Shown here one piece after another: positions 1 to 6,420 of a DNA stretch of 6,595 nt. The stretch's first letter is position 1. Every line of letters starts with the position of its first letter. The translations under genes and the position numbers were made by a program. The stretch comes from Clostridia bacterium. Lineage in GTDB: Bacteria > Bacillota > Clostridia > UMGS1883. The notes under the pieces were generated by a model. That model was given only the letters and a program-made list of their open reading frames with translations, had not been told where the DNA came from and ran no database searches. Where the stretch lies: the NCBI GenBank assembly GCA_021202495.1, contig JAJQCX010000151.1, positions 1-6,595 on the forward strand. Reading direction: 5' to 3'.

Positions 1-2
1 CA

Positions 3-1517
3 TTGGTCGTAAAGGTTAAAACTGCGACGCTGCTCGGAATAGAGGGAAAAATCGTTGTGGCGGAGGCGGATTTTTCGGGAGGGCTTCCGTCGTTTGATAT
101 AGTGGGGCTGCCGGACGCCGCCGTGAAAGAGGCAAAGGAGAGAGTGCGCGCGGCGGTGAAAAACAGTGAATTTGCGTTCCCCGCGAAGAAGGTTATATTA
201 AATCTTGCTCCGGCGGATTTGAAGAAAGAGGGAACGCAGTTTGACCTTCCCATCGCGATTGCCGTTTTGGCGGGTACGGGGCAGATGAACTGCGACTTTT
301 CGGATTATGTATTCTTGGGCGAACTGGGTTTATCCGGTGAAATACGCCCGATAACCGGCGTTCTGCCCGCAGTCATCGGTGCAAAGGAGAGCGGTGTGAC
401 AAAATTTATTGTTCCCAAGGAAAACGAAACCGAGGCGGCGCTTGTCGAAGGCGCGGAAGTTTACGGTGCGCGGAGCTTGGTTGAAGTATACAACCACCTT
501 ATGGGAATTAAGCCGTTGGAGCGAGCGGCAAAGACGGATTTTAATAATAACACAGCCTTTGCTGTCGATTTTTCCGAGGTCAAAGGGCAGGAACAGGTAA
601 AGCGCGGGATAGAGATTGCCGTCGCGGGAGGTCATAACGTGCTCATGGTCGGCTCTCCCGGCTCCGGCAAGAGCATGATTGCGAAAAGAATACCCACAAT
701 TATGCCGAAAATGACGTTTGATGAAATACTTGAAGTGACAAAAATTCATTCCGTGGCAGGCGTTTTGAAAGACGGCGGCGCCGTCACCGAGCGCCCGTTC
801 CGCTCACCGCACCACAGCGCGTCGCTCGTGAGCCTTGTCGGAGGCGGACAAAAAGCGAAGCCCGGTGAAATTTCACTCGCGCACAACGGCGTGCTCTTCT
901 TGGACGAGCTGCCCGAATACAGAAAGGACGTTTTAGAGGCGCTTCGTCAGCCGCTTGAGGATGGCTATGTCAGCGTATCGAGAGCCGCAGGTTCGTATAC
1001 TTACCCGGCAAAAGTTATGCTGGTCTCTGCTCAGAATCCATGCAGATGCGGCTACTACGGTGATGATTCACGCCGCTGCCGCTGCAGTGAAAGCGATGTG
1101 GCAAGATATATGTCAAAGATAAGCGGACCGATGCTGGATAGAATAGACATCGAACTTGAAGCGCGGAGCGTAAAATACAACGACCTGCAAAAGCCCGACG
1201 GCGAGCCGAGTGCGGCGATAAGAGCGAGGGTTGAAAAGGCGCGGAGCATACAGGCTGAACGCTACAAGGATGAGCCGATAACCACCAACGCCGAGCTTTA
1301 CGGCGCGCTGATAGATAAATACTGCCCGATAGGAGCAAGCGAGCAGGCGCTTTTAAAGCAGGCATTCGCCTCAATGGGACTGAGCGCGAGAGCATATACG
1401 CGCATTATAAAGGTGGCGCGCACAATCGCGGACTTAGACGGACGCGAGGATATAAACGAGGCTGACATCGCCGAGGCGATAAGCTACAGAAGCTTGGATA
1501 AAAAGCTGTTTAAATAA
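3..1517 (+). CDS. yifB: YifB/ComM family Mg-chelatase-like AAA+ ATPase
   Basis: This is a cytoplasmic AAA+ ATPase of the YifB/ComM family. In naturally transformable bacteria the family forms a hexameric helicase that drives branch migration of incoming single-stranded DNA; in most clostridia the role is inferred. In order, the 504-residue product shows an N-terminal ChlI/Lon-like S5-fold domain (about 20-140, with GLPSFDIVGLPDAAVKE), a Mg-chelatase AAA+ core and a C-terminal helical domain (about 400-500). Walker A is GSPGSGKS (217-224), Walker B GVLFLDEL (296-303), sensor-1 NPCRCG (345-350) and the arginine finger lies in GPMLDRID (R380). Four cysteines (347, 349, 359, 361) form the CxC-x9-CxC cluster seen in many members. 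Length is full for the family. The TTG at position 3 aligns with the usual initiator Met of homologues (M-x-x-K-V), so the gene is probably complete, but only two bases upstream are visible and the ribosome site is outside. The coding DNA is more G+C rich than the genes downstream. Confidence 0.95.
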   Translation: MVVKVKTATLLGIEGKIVVAEADFSGGLPSFDIVGLPDAAVKEAKERVRAAVKNSEFAFPAKKVILNLAPADLKKEGTQFDLPIAIAVLAGTGQMNCDFSDYVFLGELGLSGEIRPITGVLPAVIGAKESGVTKFIVPKENETEAALVEGAEVYGARSLVEVYNHLMGIKPLERAAKTDFNNNTAFAVDFSEVKGQEQVKRGIEIAVAGGHNVLMVGSPGSGKSMIAKRIPTIMPKMTFDEILEVTKIHSVAGVLKDGGAVTERPFRSPHHSASLVSLVGGGQKAKPGEISLAHNGVLFLDELPEYRKDVLEALRQPLEDGYVSVSRAAGSYTYPAKVMLVSAQNPCRCGYYGDDSRRCRCSESDVARYMSKISGPMLDRIDIELEARSVKYNDLQKPDGEPSAAIRARVEKARSIQAERYKDEPITTNAELYGALIDKYCPIGASEQALLKQAFASMGLSARAYTRIIKVARTIADLDGREDINEADIAEAISYRSLDKKLFK

Positions 1518-1539
1518 AAGATACGGAGGGAAAATTTTT

Positions 1540-2751
1540 ATGGATCAATATACGGAAACAATGATTCTTGCAGCTGAAATATCATCCCCTGATGATGATG
1601 ACTATGAAGAAAATTTACTTAAAATATCCGCAATGTTTCGCGGATTTGATCAAGCATTGACGGTTTTTCTCGGTGAACACGGATACTCCGGCGATTTGAA
1701 TGATGTGCCGGCAAAGGTGCAGTTTCTTCGGGAAAAATTCAAAGCGGCAAATGTGAAGCAGCCGCGCGATTTTAAGGAGTGGTTTATTCCGAAAAAGCAA
1801 TTTTCCCGTGATACGGCATTTTCAATTTGTTTCGCGTTTGGCTTGAATATCGACGGAACAAAAGATTTTTTCCTACGTGTTCAATTTGAGCGTGCGTTTA
1901 ACTGCCACACAGTCAAGGAATCGGTATATTACTTTTGCTTAAAAAACGCGCTGTCCTATTCCGAGGCGCAGGAAATTATCGCTCAATTTCCCGCGCAAAA
2001 AAGAGCAAAAAAAATTCCCGGTCGCGATGCTCTTTACACGAAAACCATTATCGAGTACATAGACAGCATCGACGATAAGGAAAAGCTGATATGCTATATC
2101 AAGGACAACATTGAAGATTTTCAATATAATAACGTCACTGCCGGAGAATATATTCGCGAGCTTTGGGAGGACATTTCCAAAAAGGGAGGATTAGCGGAAA
2201 AAGAAGGGACTATTCTTGACAGAACGCATAATCAAGATCAAGAACAAGATCAAGAAAATTATGTAATTGCGGGTGCAAACGCTTCAACCTGGAGAATATT
2301 TGCTCAAATACTCGGAATGACGAATTATATGGAGAAGGAATATGCGGCAAAATACGACCGCTCATTGACAACGGTTTTATCGGATAATAAGCTGTTGCCG
2401 TTAAAAGCCGCTTATTGCTTTCCAAGCAGACAGAGCATAGACAAAATTCTGCGCGGCGAAACGGTGGGCGATAATGAAATAATACGAAAAATGCTGATTT
2501 TCCTTACCTTCTATAAATATTGGGCGAAAATTATTACAGACAAGAACGATGCGTTTTATGAAGCAAGAAAGTCCGATTCGGTGCGGTGCTTAGATACGAT
2601 AAATAATCGGCTTCTGGATGCGGGCTACCCTGAGCTTTATGCCGGGAATGCGTACGATTGGATTTTTATGTGGTCTTTGAATGACGATCAGCCGCTTGCG
2701 GCTTTCAGACGCTATATGGGAGAGGTATTTGCCGTAAGCGCAGAGCAATGA
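1540..2751 (+). CDS. Uncharacterised 403-residue protein with degenerate HTH-like N-terminal half
   Basis: I do not recognise a named function. The ATG is well supported: GGAGGG at 1525-1530 lies 9 nt upstream. The gene starts 22 nt after the yifB stop, so read-through transcription is likely. The first 35 residues are acidic. Residues about 76-147 read like the degenerate helix-turn-helix region of Firmicutes proteins of the type 'few residues, then SRDTAFSICFAFGLNIDGT, then a second helix pair'. Here the family pattern is a conserved Arg-Asp followed by a hydrophobic helix and LxxxxxxxFF. A hydrophilic linker (about 215-240) holds a (Gln-Asp/Glu)4 run from a tandem hexamer. The C-terminal half (about 245-403) is a second helical domain with FPSRQSIDKILRGE, a hydrophobic FLTFYKYW helix and AGYPELYAGNAYDWIFMW. 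It has no signal peptide and no clear membrane segment. Its position directly before the kinase-STAND gene suggests a partner or regulator of it; this is inference. The family assignment rests on memory of similar proteins, not a search. Confidence 0.85.
   Translation: MDQYTETMILAAEISSPDDDDYEENLLKISAMFRGFDQALTVFLGEHGYSGDLNDVPAKVQFLREKFKAANVKQPRDFKEWFIPKKQFSRDTAFSICFAFGLNIDGTKDFFLRVQFERAFNCHTVKESVYYFCLKNALSYSEAQEIIAQFPAQKRAKKIPGRDALYTKTIIEYIDSIDDKEKLICYIKDNIEDFQYNNVTAGEYIRELWEDISKKGGLAEKEGTILDRTHNQDQEQDQENYVIAGANASTWRIFAQILGMTNYMEKEYAAKYDRSLTTVLSDNKLLPLKAAYCFPSRQSIDKILRGETVGDNEIIRKMLIFLTFYKYWAKIITDKNDAFYEARKSDSVRCLDTINNRLLDAGYPELYAGNAYDWIFMWSLNDDQPLAAFRRYMGEVFAVSAEQ
2231..2254 (+). repeat. In-frame tandem hexamer repeat (ATCAAG)4
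   Basis: Four head-to-tail copies of ATCAAG, the third being AACAAG, lie in the interdomain linker of the 403-residue protein and encode most of a Gln-Asp-Gln-Glu-type run (residues 232-239). Since the unit is six bases, gain or loss of copies would lengthen or shorten the linker by two residues without breaking the frame. Confidence 0.75.
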
Positions 2752-2784
2752 CAAAACCAAAATTGAAAATTCGTGCGGTATAAT
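2745..2784 (+). promoter_or_regulatory. Promoter-like region before the kinase gene, copy 1 of a 26-nt repeat
   Basis: A perfect TATAAT box lies at 2779-2784, 31 nt before the kinase ATG. Upstream, 2745-2770 reads GCAATGACAAAACCAAA, then AT, then TGAAAAT. It matches 6147-6172 at 23 of 26 positions, and the distance from TGACA to the -10-like box is the same in both (30 nt start to start). The TGA of this repeat is also the stop codon of the preceding gene. A consensus -35 at the usual 17-nt spacing is not present: TGACA is 25 nt away and TTGAAA (2763-2768) only 10 nt away. The box is therefore either activator-dependent or the repeat is a regulator site. The call as a promoter is likely but not certain. 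Confidence 0.55.
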
Positions 2785-2785
2785 T

Positions 2786-2814
2786 AATTCACAATGACAA
2801 AAGGACTGTGAATT
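2786..2814 (+). promoter_or_regulatory. Perfect 8-bp inverted repeat bracketing the kinase ribosome site
   Basis: AATTCACA (2786-2793) and TGTGAATT (2807-2814) are perfect inverted copies separated by 13 nt. The intervening bases contain the Shine-Dalgarno AAAAGGA (2799-2805), and the right arm ends 1 nt before the ATG at 2816. It also begins 1 nt after the TATAAT box. As DNA it is well placed to be an operator for a dimeric repressor; as RNA it would form a weak A+T-rich hairpin with the ribosome site in the loop. No T-tract of terminator type follows. Which role applies cannot be told from sequence. Confidence 0.5.
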
Positions 2815-2815
2815 T

Positions 2816-3247
2816 ATGGACTACAGAATTGCTTTAAGACAAGGCACTCAGCTTCGCTTATCAAATGACAGAGGCGAGGTACTTTGTTGTGTTATCGAAA
2901 ATGAAATCGGACGCGGAGCCTCATCTGTTGTTTACGAAGCGTCACGCAAGACCGATACCGGCGACAAAACGTTGTACAGAGTAAAGGAGTTTTATCCGTA
3001 TAAGCTTGAGATTTCCCGCAAAGAGGATAATACTCTCACTCCCTCTCGCAAAGACGAAGAGGCTTTCCATCAAGGGAAAGAGCGGTTTCGTTCTGAATTT
3101 TCTCGCACGAATCGTCTGTTTTACTCGGACACAAATTATTCCTCCATGACAAATCAGCTTGATGTTTTTTTCAGAACGGTACATGTTACATCTTGTCAGC
3201 TTATTCGTCTAAAAGGACATTGGCTTCATACAAACCCGAAACGCTGA
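2816..3247 (+). CDS. Ser/Thr protein kinase, N-lobe (5' part of a frame-broken kinase-STAND gene)
   Basis: As read, this frame gives 143 residues. The first 119 are the N-lobe of a eukaryotic-like Ser/Thr kinase: glycine-rich loop IGRGASSVVY (31-40), ATP-anchoring lysine in YRVKEF (K57) and a candidate helix-C glutamate in RSEFSR (E94). After V117-F118 the frame continues into about 25 residues with no kinase character and stops. The C-lobe begins at once in the -1 frame: shifting at the T7 run (3165-3171) gives DVFFQNGTCYILSAY, the expected strand-4/strand-5 sequence. This entry is therefore the start of one 1096-residue product. The ATG at 2816 has AAAAGGA 10 nt upstream. Read without a shift, the product is half a kinase and should be inactive. 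The break may be an assembly error, a true mutation or a programmed frameshift. Confidence 0.8.
   Translation: MDYRIALRQGTQLRLSNDRGEVLCCVIENEIGRGASSVVYEASRKTDTGDKTLYRVKEFYPYKLEISRKEDNTLTPSRKDEEAFHQGKERFRSEFSRTNRLFYSDTNYSSMTNQLDVFFRTVHVTSCQLIRLKGHWLHTNPKR
3165..3172 (+). other. T7 run / T TTT TTC slippery site where the kinase-STAND frame shifts by -1
   Basis: Seven T residues (3165-3171) followed by C. In the upstream frame the codons are GTT TTT TTC, so 3166-3172 is T TTT TTC, a recognised form of the X XXY YYZ -1 frameshift heptamer. A -1 slip here, or an eighth T in the DNA, gives the same continuous kinase sequence with no missing residue. I see neither a strong downstream hairpin nor an AGGAGG-like stimulator upstream, which weakens the programmed-frameshift reading. 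Another T7 run at about 3663-3669 in the same gene does not disturb the frame. Confidence 0.75.
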
Positions 3248-6105
3248 AGGAATGTATAACGCTTATTGAGCAGGTTTCATATGTGCTTGACAAAATTCAC
3301 CGGCAGGGCTATTTGTACATGGACATCAAGCCCGAAAATGTTCTCGTTGCGGACGGATATCAAAAGCAAATTCAGCTTTTTGACTTTGATTCGCTTCTTC
3401 CCATGGAAGATATAAAAAGCAAAACGAGCTGCAAGCGCATTTCTTATTCAAAGGGGTTTGCCGCTATAGAGCTGCGAACCTCGCAAATCAAACACTTTGG
3501 GATTCATACAGATGTTTACGGCGTGGGCGCGTTGGCGTTTTATCTCCTCTTCGGCCGCACGCCTAGTGCGCCTGATTGTGAGATGGACGCCGAGTTTGAT
3601 TTTTCCGAAATTCAATATGACTGCGACAAATGCGATGACAAGCTTTTCGGCGCATTAAGCGATTTTTTTCACAATACATTGGCGGTTTATCATGAGGACA
3701 GATACCAAAGCATGAATGATGTGACAGAGTGTCTGCGGGAAATTGAAAGATACGCCGACCTTACGATACCGAGAATTTACTCCACAAAAATTGCATCTCC
3801 GCAATTTTTCTGCGGACGCGATGAAGAGCTAAGCGAGATAGACAATTTTTTGAAAGCCCCCGATTGTAACTGCATATTTATCACCGGCATGGGCGGCATA
3901 GGCAAAAGCACACTTATCAGAGAATATCTGAGAAGCCGCTGGGAAAGGTTTGATACAATATTGTATGTTCATTACAATGAGAGCATTGAAGCTACAATAT
4001 CAAACGACGATAACATTGAAATAAACACATTAAAGCAGGATTCAAAATTAAAAGACGGCGAAAGATATTTTGACAAAAAGCTCCGTAAAATCCGGGAAAT
4101 TGTGAGAGGCACGTCTTCTCTTTTGGTGATAGATAACTTTACCGGTGATGTCGACGACGATTTAAGAGCGCTTCTTGCGGCGGATTTAAAGGTCATTCTT
4201 CTGAGCCGTCAAGCGCCGTCGTATAAGAGCGGGAGGGAAATGAAGCTTTCCTCAATTTCCGATACACGCGCGCTTTGCCGCATTTTTGAACATAACCTCG
4301 GTCGTTCAATGACAGAGGATGAGAAAGGGATGTTTGAACAAATTTTGCAGCGTGTCGGGCGGCACACGCTCGTATTGGAATTGATAGCAAAGCAGATTGC
4401 AAACAGCCACATCACCGTTTCACGCGCCGCATCATTGACAAGTACGCACGGGTTTTCCGCCATCGCATCCGAAAAGGTCGATTATGAAAGAGACGGCAGC
4501 AATAAAAGCGACACCATAGGGAATATTATTGACGCGCTTTTTGAGGCAAATGCGCTCTCTGCGGAAAAGAAGACATTGATGAAGGTCGCCTCGCTGCTCG
4601 GCGATGATGGTATGGATATCAACCAGTTCAAGGAGATAATGAAGCTTCCGACACTTGACGATTTGAATGAATTGATCAAAGACGGCTGGCTGATGATTTC
4701 CGGAGATGTGATTTCCATGCACCGTGTAATTCAAGAGGCTGTCCGCCGTTGGGAATGGACGGCAGAGTATATAAAAGCCGCAGAAGAATTTTTATCGTAT
4801 TTTTTCATAGAAATACGTTTGGAATCCACAAAAAATAATTATCCGAAATTTCTGCAGCAATGCGGTTGTATTGCAAGAGACTATAACTCAAGAAACAAAT
4901 GGATGTCACGGCTTTTCGATATATGTATTGATAGGAATGGGCTTGTCGGAAAGGTGTTTAAAGAAAGATATCTTCGCATTACAGACGAATCTCCGGCTGA
5001 CCTTAAAAAATTAGGAGCGCTCCTTGTTCAATCGGAAAATATATTAAACCAATGCAAGCGCGAGCCTGCAATTAAGGCACGCAAAGTATATCCTGCGCTG
5101 CTCGCCGATACGCTGATTAACATTCCGCGATATAAAGAGGATTACATCCTTACCGAGGCAAAGGATTTGTTGGAGGCCAACAAAAGCGATTTTATAATAA
5201 GCGGATTTAATGAGCTGTTAAATAACGATGAAAACGAAAATCTTGTTATAATTATGCGGCTTTACGCAATTGTGGCACTCATTCATGCGGATAACAAAAG
5301 ATTTGATGAAGCCGACAAGTGGTTCGAAGAGGCGCGGCAATTTGCCGAAAGGGCTCATGACGACAAAGTATATGCCTTATATTACAATCTGCTCGGCGAT
5401 TATTATGACATACTTCTTAACGGCGCTTACGATACGGAAAACAAAGATGAAGAACGCATCTTAAATAAAATGTTTGACACAACAGAAAAAACGCTTTATT
5501 ATTCAAAACAAGTTGTTAAATTCGATGATGATCACTTGTACGCAAAAAATCTTTTGGCGAAGGCTGTACTCTTAATGCGAAGCGTGAGAGGTACGGAGAA
5601 AGAGGTCGCCGCTCTGATAAATGAGGCGAAAAAGATAATTTGGGAAAATACTTCGCTGTATGCGGATGTTCGCCTGCACTTTTACTTGGTGCGCGCATGG
5701 TATTACGCTTTGATGTGTGATGATGCAGAATCCGCAGATGAAGAGATCAAACATGCATGGGAGCTTGCCGACGCAATCATTCCGACAGATTTGCAAAAAA
5801 TCGAGGATGTCATTATCCCTTGCGCAAATATATTTTATGAACTGTGGCATCACGACAGAGCTATTGACTTACTCTATGAAGGCACACGCCTTTGCGCAAA
5901 ACGACCAAATAACGATTCTTATGCCCGTGTTAAAAAGGAGCTTTGCGACCATATATGGGAGGTCGTTCTTAACGAACCGGAGCTTAAAGTGAACCCGGAA
6001 ATTATCCGTGTCATAGATGCTGAAAATGCGGAAATCATCGATCCGAAAAATAGGGTTATCATTCCGGACGATGTGCGCAGAATGACAGAAAATGAAGCAA
6101 ATTAA
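3193..6105 (+). CDS. Ser/Thr kinase C-lobe + NB-ARC/STAND NTPase + winged helix + TPR-like solenoid (3' part of the same gene)
   Basis: This frame supplies 970 residues; add 126 for numbering in the joined protein. Residues 1-190 are the kinase C-lobe: YMDIKPEN (catalytic D44, K46, N49), FDFD in place of DFG (63-66) and TDVYGVGALAFYLLFG (helix F, D107). The HRD motif is Y-M-D, so this is a non-RD kinase. A STAND NTPase follows: entry motif FFCGRDEEL (205-213), Walker A GMGGIGKST (232-240), Walker B LLVIDNF (310-316), sensor VILLSR (334-339) and a GLPLAL-equivalent GRHTLVLELIA (389-399). A winged helix (about 443-520) ends in MHR (509-511), the counterpart of the NLR MHD motif. Residues about 530-940 are helical repeats with TPR-like units near 690-735, 822-864 and 874-904. 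A short Ile/Asp-rich tail closes the protein. No signal peptide or membrane helix is seen, so it is cytosolic. The leftmost possible start (TTG 3193) has no ribosome site, so expression should come from 2816 through the frameshift. Likely a signalling or NLR-like conflict protein; no trigger can be read. Confidence 0.88.
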   Translation: MSAYSSKRTLASYKPETLKECITLIEQVSYVLDKIHRQGYLYMDIKPENVLVADGYQKQIQLFDFDSLLPMEDIKSKTSCKRISYSKGFAAIELRTSQIKHFGIHTDVYGVGALAFYLLFGRTPSAPDCEMDAEFDFSEIQYDCDKCDDKLFGALSDFFHNTLAVYHEDRYQSMNDVTECLREIERYADLTIPRIYSTKIASPQFFCGRDEELSEIDNFLKAPDCNCIFITGMGGIGKSTLIREYLRSRWERFDTILYVHYNESIEATISNDDNIEINTLKQDSKLKDGERYFDKKLRKIREIVRGTSSLLVIDNFTGDVDDDLRALLAADLKVILLSRQAPSYKSGREMKLSSISDTRALCRIFEHNLGRSMTEDEKGMFEQILQRVGRHTLVLELIAKQIANSHITVSRAASLTSTHGFSAIASEKVDYERDGSNKSDTIGNIIDALFEANALSAEKKTLMKVASLLGDDGMDINQFKEIMKLPTLDDLNELIKDGWLMISGDVISMHRVIQEAVRRWEWTAEYIKAAEEFLSYFFIEIRLESTKNNYPKFLQQCGCIARDYNSRNKWMSRLFDICIDRNGLVGKVFKERYLRITDESPADLKKLGALLVQSENILNQCKREPAIKARKVYPALLADTLINIPRYKEDYILTEAKDLLEANKSDFIISGFNELLNNDENENLVIIMRLYAIVALIHADNKRFDEADKWFEEARQFAERAHDDKVYALYYNLLGDYYDILLNGAYDTENKDEERILNKMFDTTEKTLYYSKQVVKFDDDHLYAKNLLAKAVLLMRSVRGTEKEVAALINEAKKIIWENTSLYADVRLHFYLVRAWYYALMCDDAESADEEIKHAWELADAIIPTDLQKIEDVIIPCANIFYELWHHDRAIDLLYEGTRLCAKRPNNDSYARVKKELCDHIWEVVLNEPELKVNPEIIRVIDAENAEIIDPKNRVIIPDDVRRMTENEAN

Positions 6106-6111
6106 ACAAAG

Positions 6112-6146
6112 GAGCTTGGAGCAAAGAATCCAAGCTCTTTTGTTTT
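6112..6146 (+). terminator. Intrinsic terminator after the kinase-STAND gene
   Basis: A perfect 9-bp stem, GAGCTTGGA (6112-6120) with TCCAAGCTC (6129-6137), closes an 8-nt loop and is followed by TTTTGTTTT. Flanking AAAG can pair with the first T residues, extending the stem. It begins 6 nt after the stop codon at 6103-6105 and so ends the cassette transcript. Confidence 0.92.
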
Positions 6147-6186
6147 GCATTGACAAAACCAAATATGAAAATGTTTATGATATTAT
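6147..6186 (+). promoter_or_regulatory. Promoter-like region before the TM2 gene, copy 2 of the 26-nt repeat
   Basis: TTGACA is present at 6150-6155 inside a 26-nt stretch that repeats 2745-2770 (23 of 26 identical). A TATTAT box lies at 6181-6186, at the same offset as TATAAT in copy 1. TATGAT (6176-6181) is a nearer alternative -10, with a 20-nt spacer. It directly follows the terminator, so a fresh promoter for the TM2 gene is expected here. Exact -10 choice is uncertain. Confidence 0.6.
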
Positions 6187-6215
6187 GCAGTCAGTAAAGA
6201 AATAAAAGGCGGAAC

Positions 6216-6221
6216 AGGAGG
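6216..6221 (+). promoter_or_regulatory. Ribosome binding site AGGAGG that sets the TM2 gene start
   Basis: AGGAGG ends 8 nt before the ATG at 6230, an ideal spacing. An in-frame GTG at 6221 overlaps this site and so cannot be the used start; the ATG is preferred. Confidence 0.88.
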
Positions 6222-6229
6222 TGAACCGC

Positions 6230-6415
6230 ATGGCAAAAAATAAGTGGACGGCTTTTTTGCTTTGCCTGTTCTTGGGTTTATTTGGGGCACACAAGTTTTA
6301 TGAAGAGAGGATTCTTTTAGGGATTGTCTATCTCTGCACACTCGGTTTTGGCGGAATAGGGGTAATCATCGATTTGATTATTCTCTTGTTCAAGCCAAAC
6401 CCGTATTATCCGTAA
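6230..6415 (+). CDS. TM2-domain small membrane protein
   Basis: A 61-residue protein that is almost entirely one TM2 domain: a basic N-terminus (MAKNKW), a first membrane helix about 7-20 (LLCLFLGLFGA), a short turn with the family-typical HKFY (21-24), then a second hydrophobic segment about 29-53 with GFGGIGVIIDLI, including the conserved Asp48. It ends in KPNPYYP. TM2 proteins are common two-helix inner-membrane proteins of unknown biochemical role, often seen near accessory or stress genes. The gene has its own promoter-like region and lies behind a terminator, so it is probably a separate transcription unit from the kinase gene and need not work with it. Length is normal for the short bacterial form. 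Confidence 0.9.
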   Translation: MAKNKWTAFLLCLFLGLFGAHKFYEERILLGIVYLCTLGFGGIGVIIDLIILLFKPNPYYP

Positions 6416-6420
6416 CGGCA

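Noticed and set aside
330..749. Open frame on the - strand, 139 codons, inside yifB
   Set aside because: It lies wholly opposite conserved yifB coding sequence, has no ribosome site and its product shows no domain.
1015..1395. Open frame on the - strand, 126 codons, inside yifB
   Set aside because: Arg/Ser/Pro-rich translation typical of an antisense shadow of a G+C-rich gene.
3193..3222. Independent translation start for the C-lobe-STAND part (TTG 3193 or TTG 3220)
   Set aside because: TTG 3193 has no ribosome site. AAAAGGA (3211-3217) is only 2 nt before TTG 3220, too close. Either start would give a kinase without its ATP-binding lobe.
5869..6162. Open frame on the - strand overlapping the kinase-STAND 3' end and the terminator
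   Set aside because: It runs through a clear intrinsic terminator for the + strand and opposite a coherent coding frame, with no supporting motif.
6221..6229. GTG start for the TM2 gene
   Set aside because: It overlaps the AGGAGG ribosome site; ATG 6230 has ideal spacing and begins the usual TM2 N-terminus.
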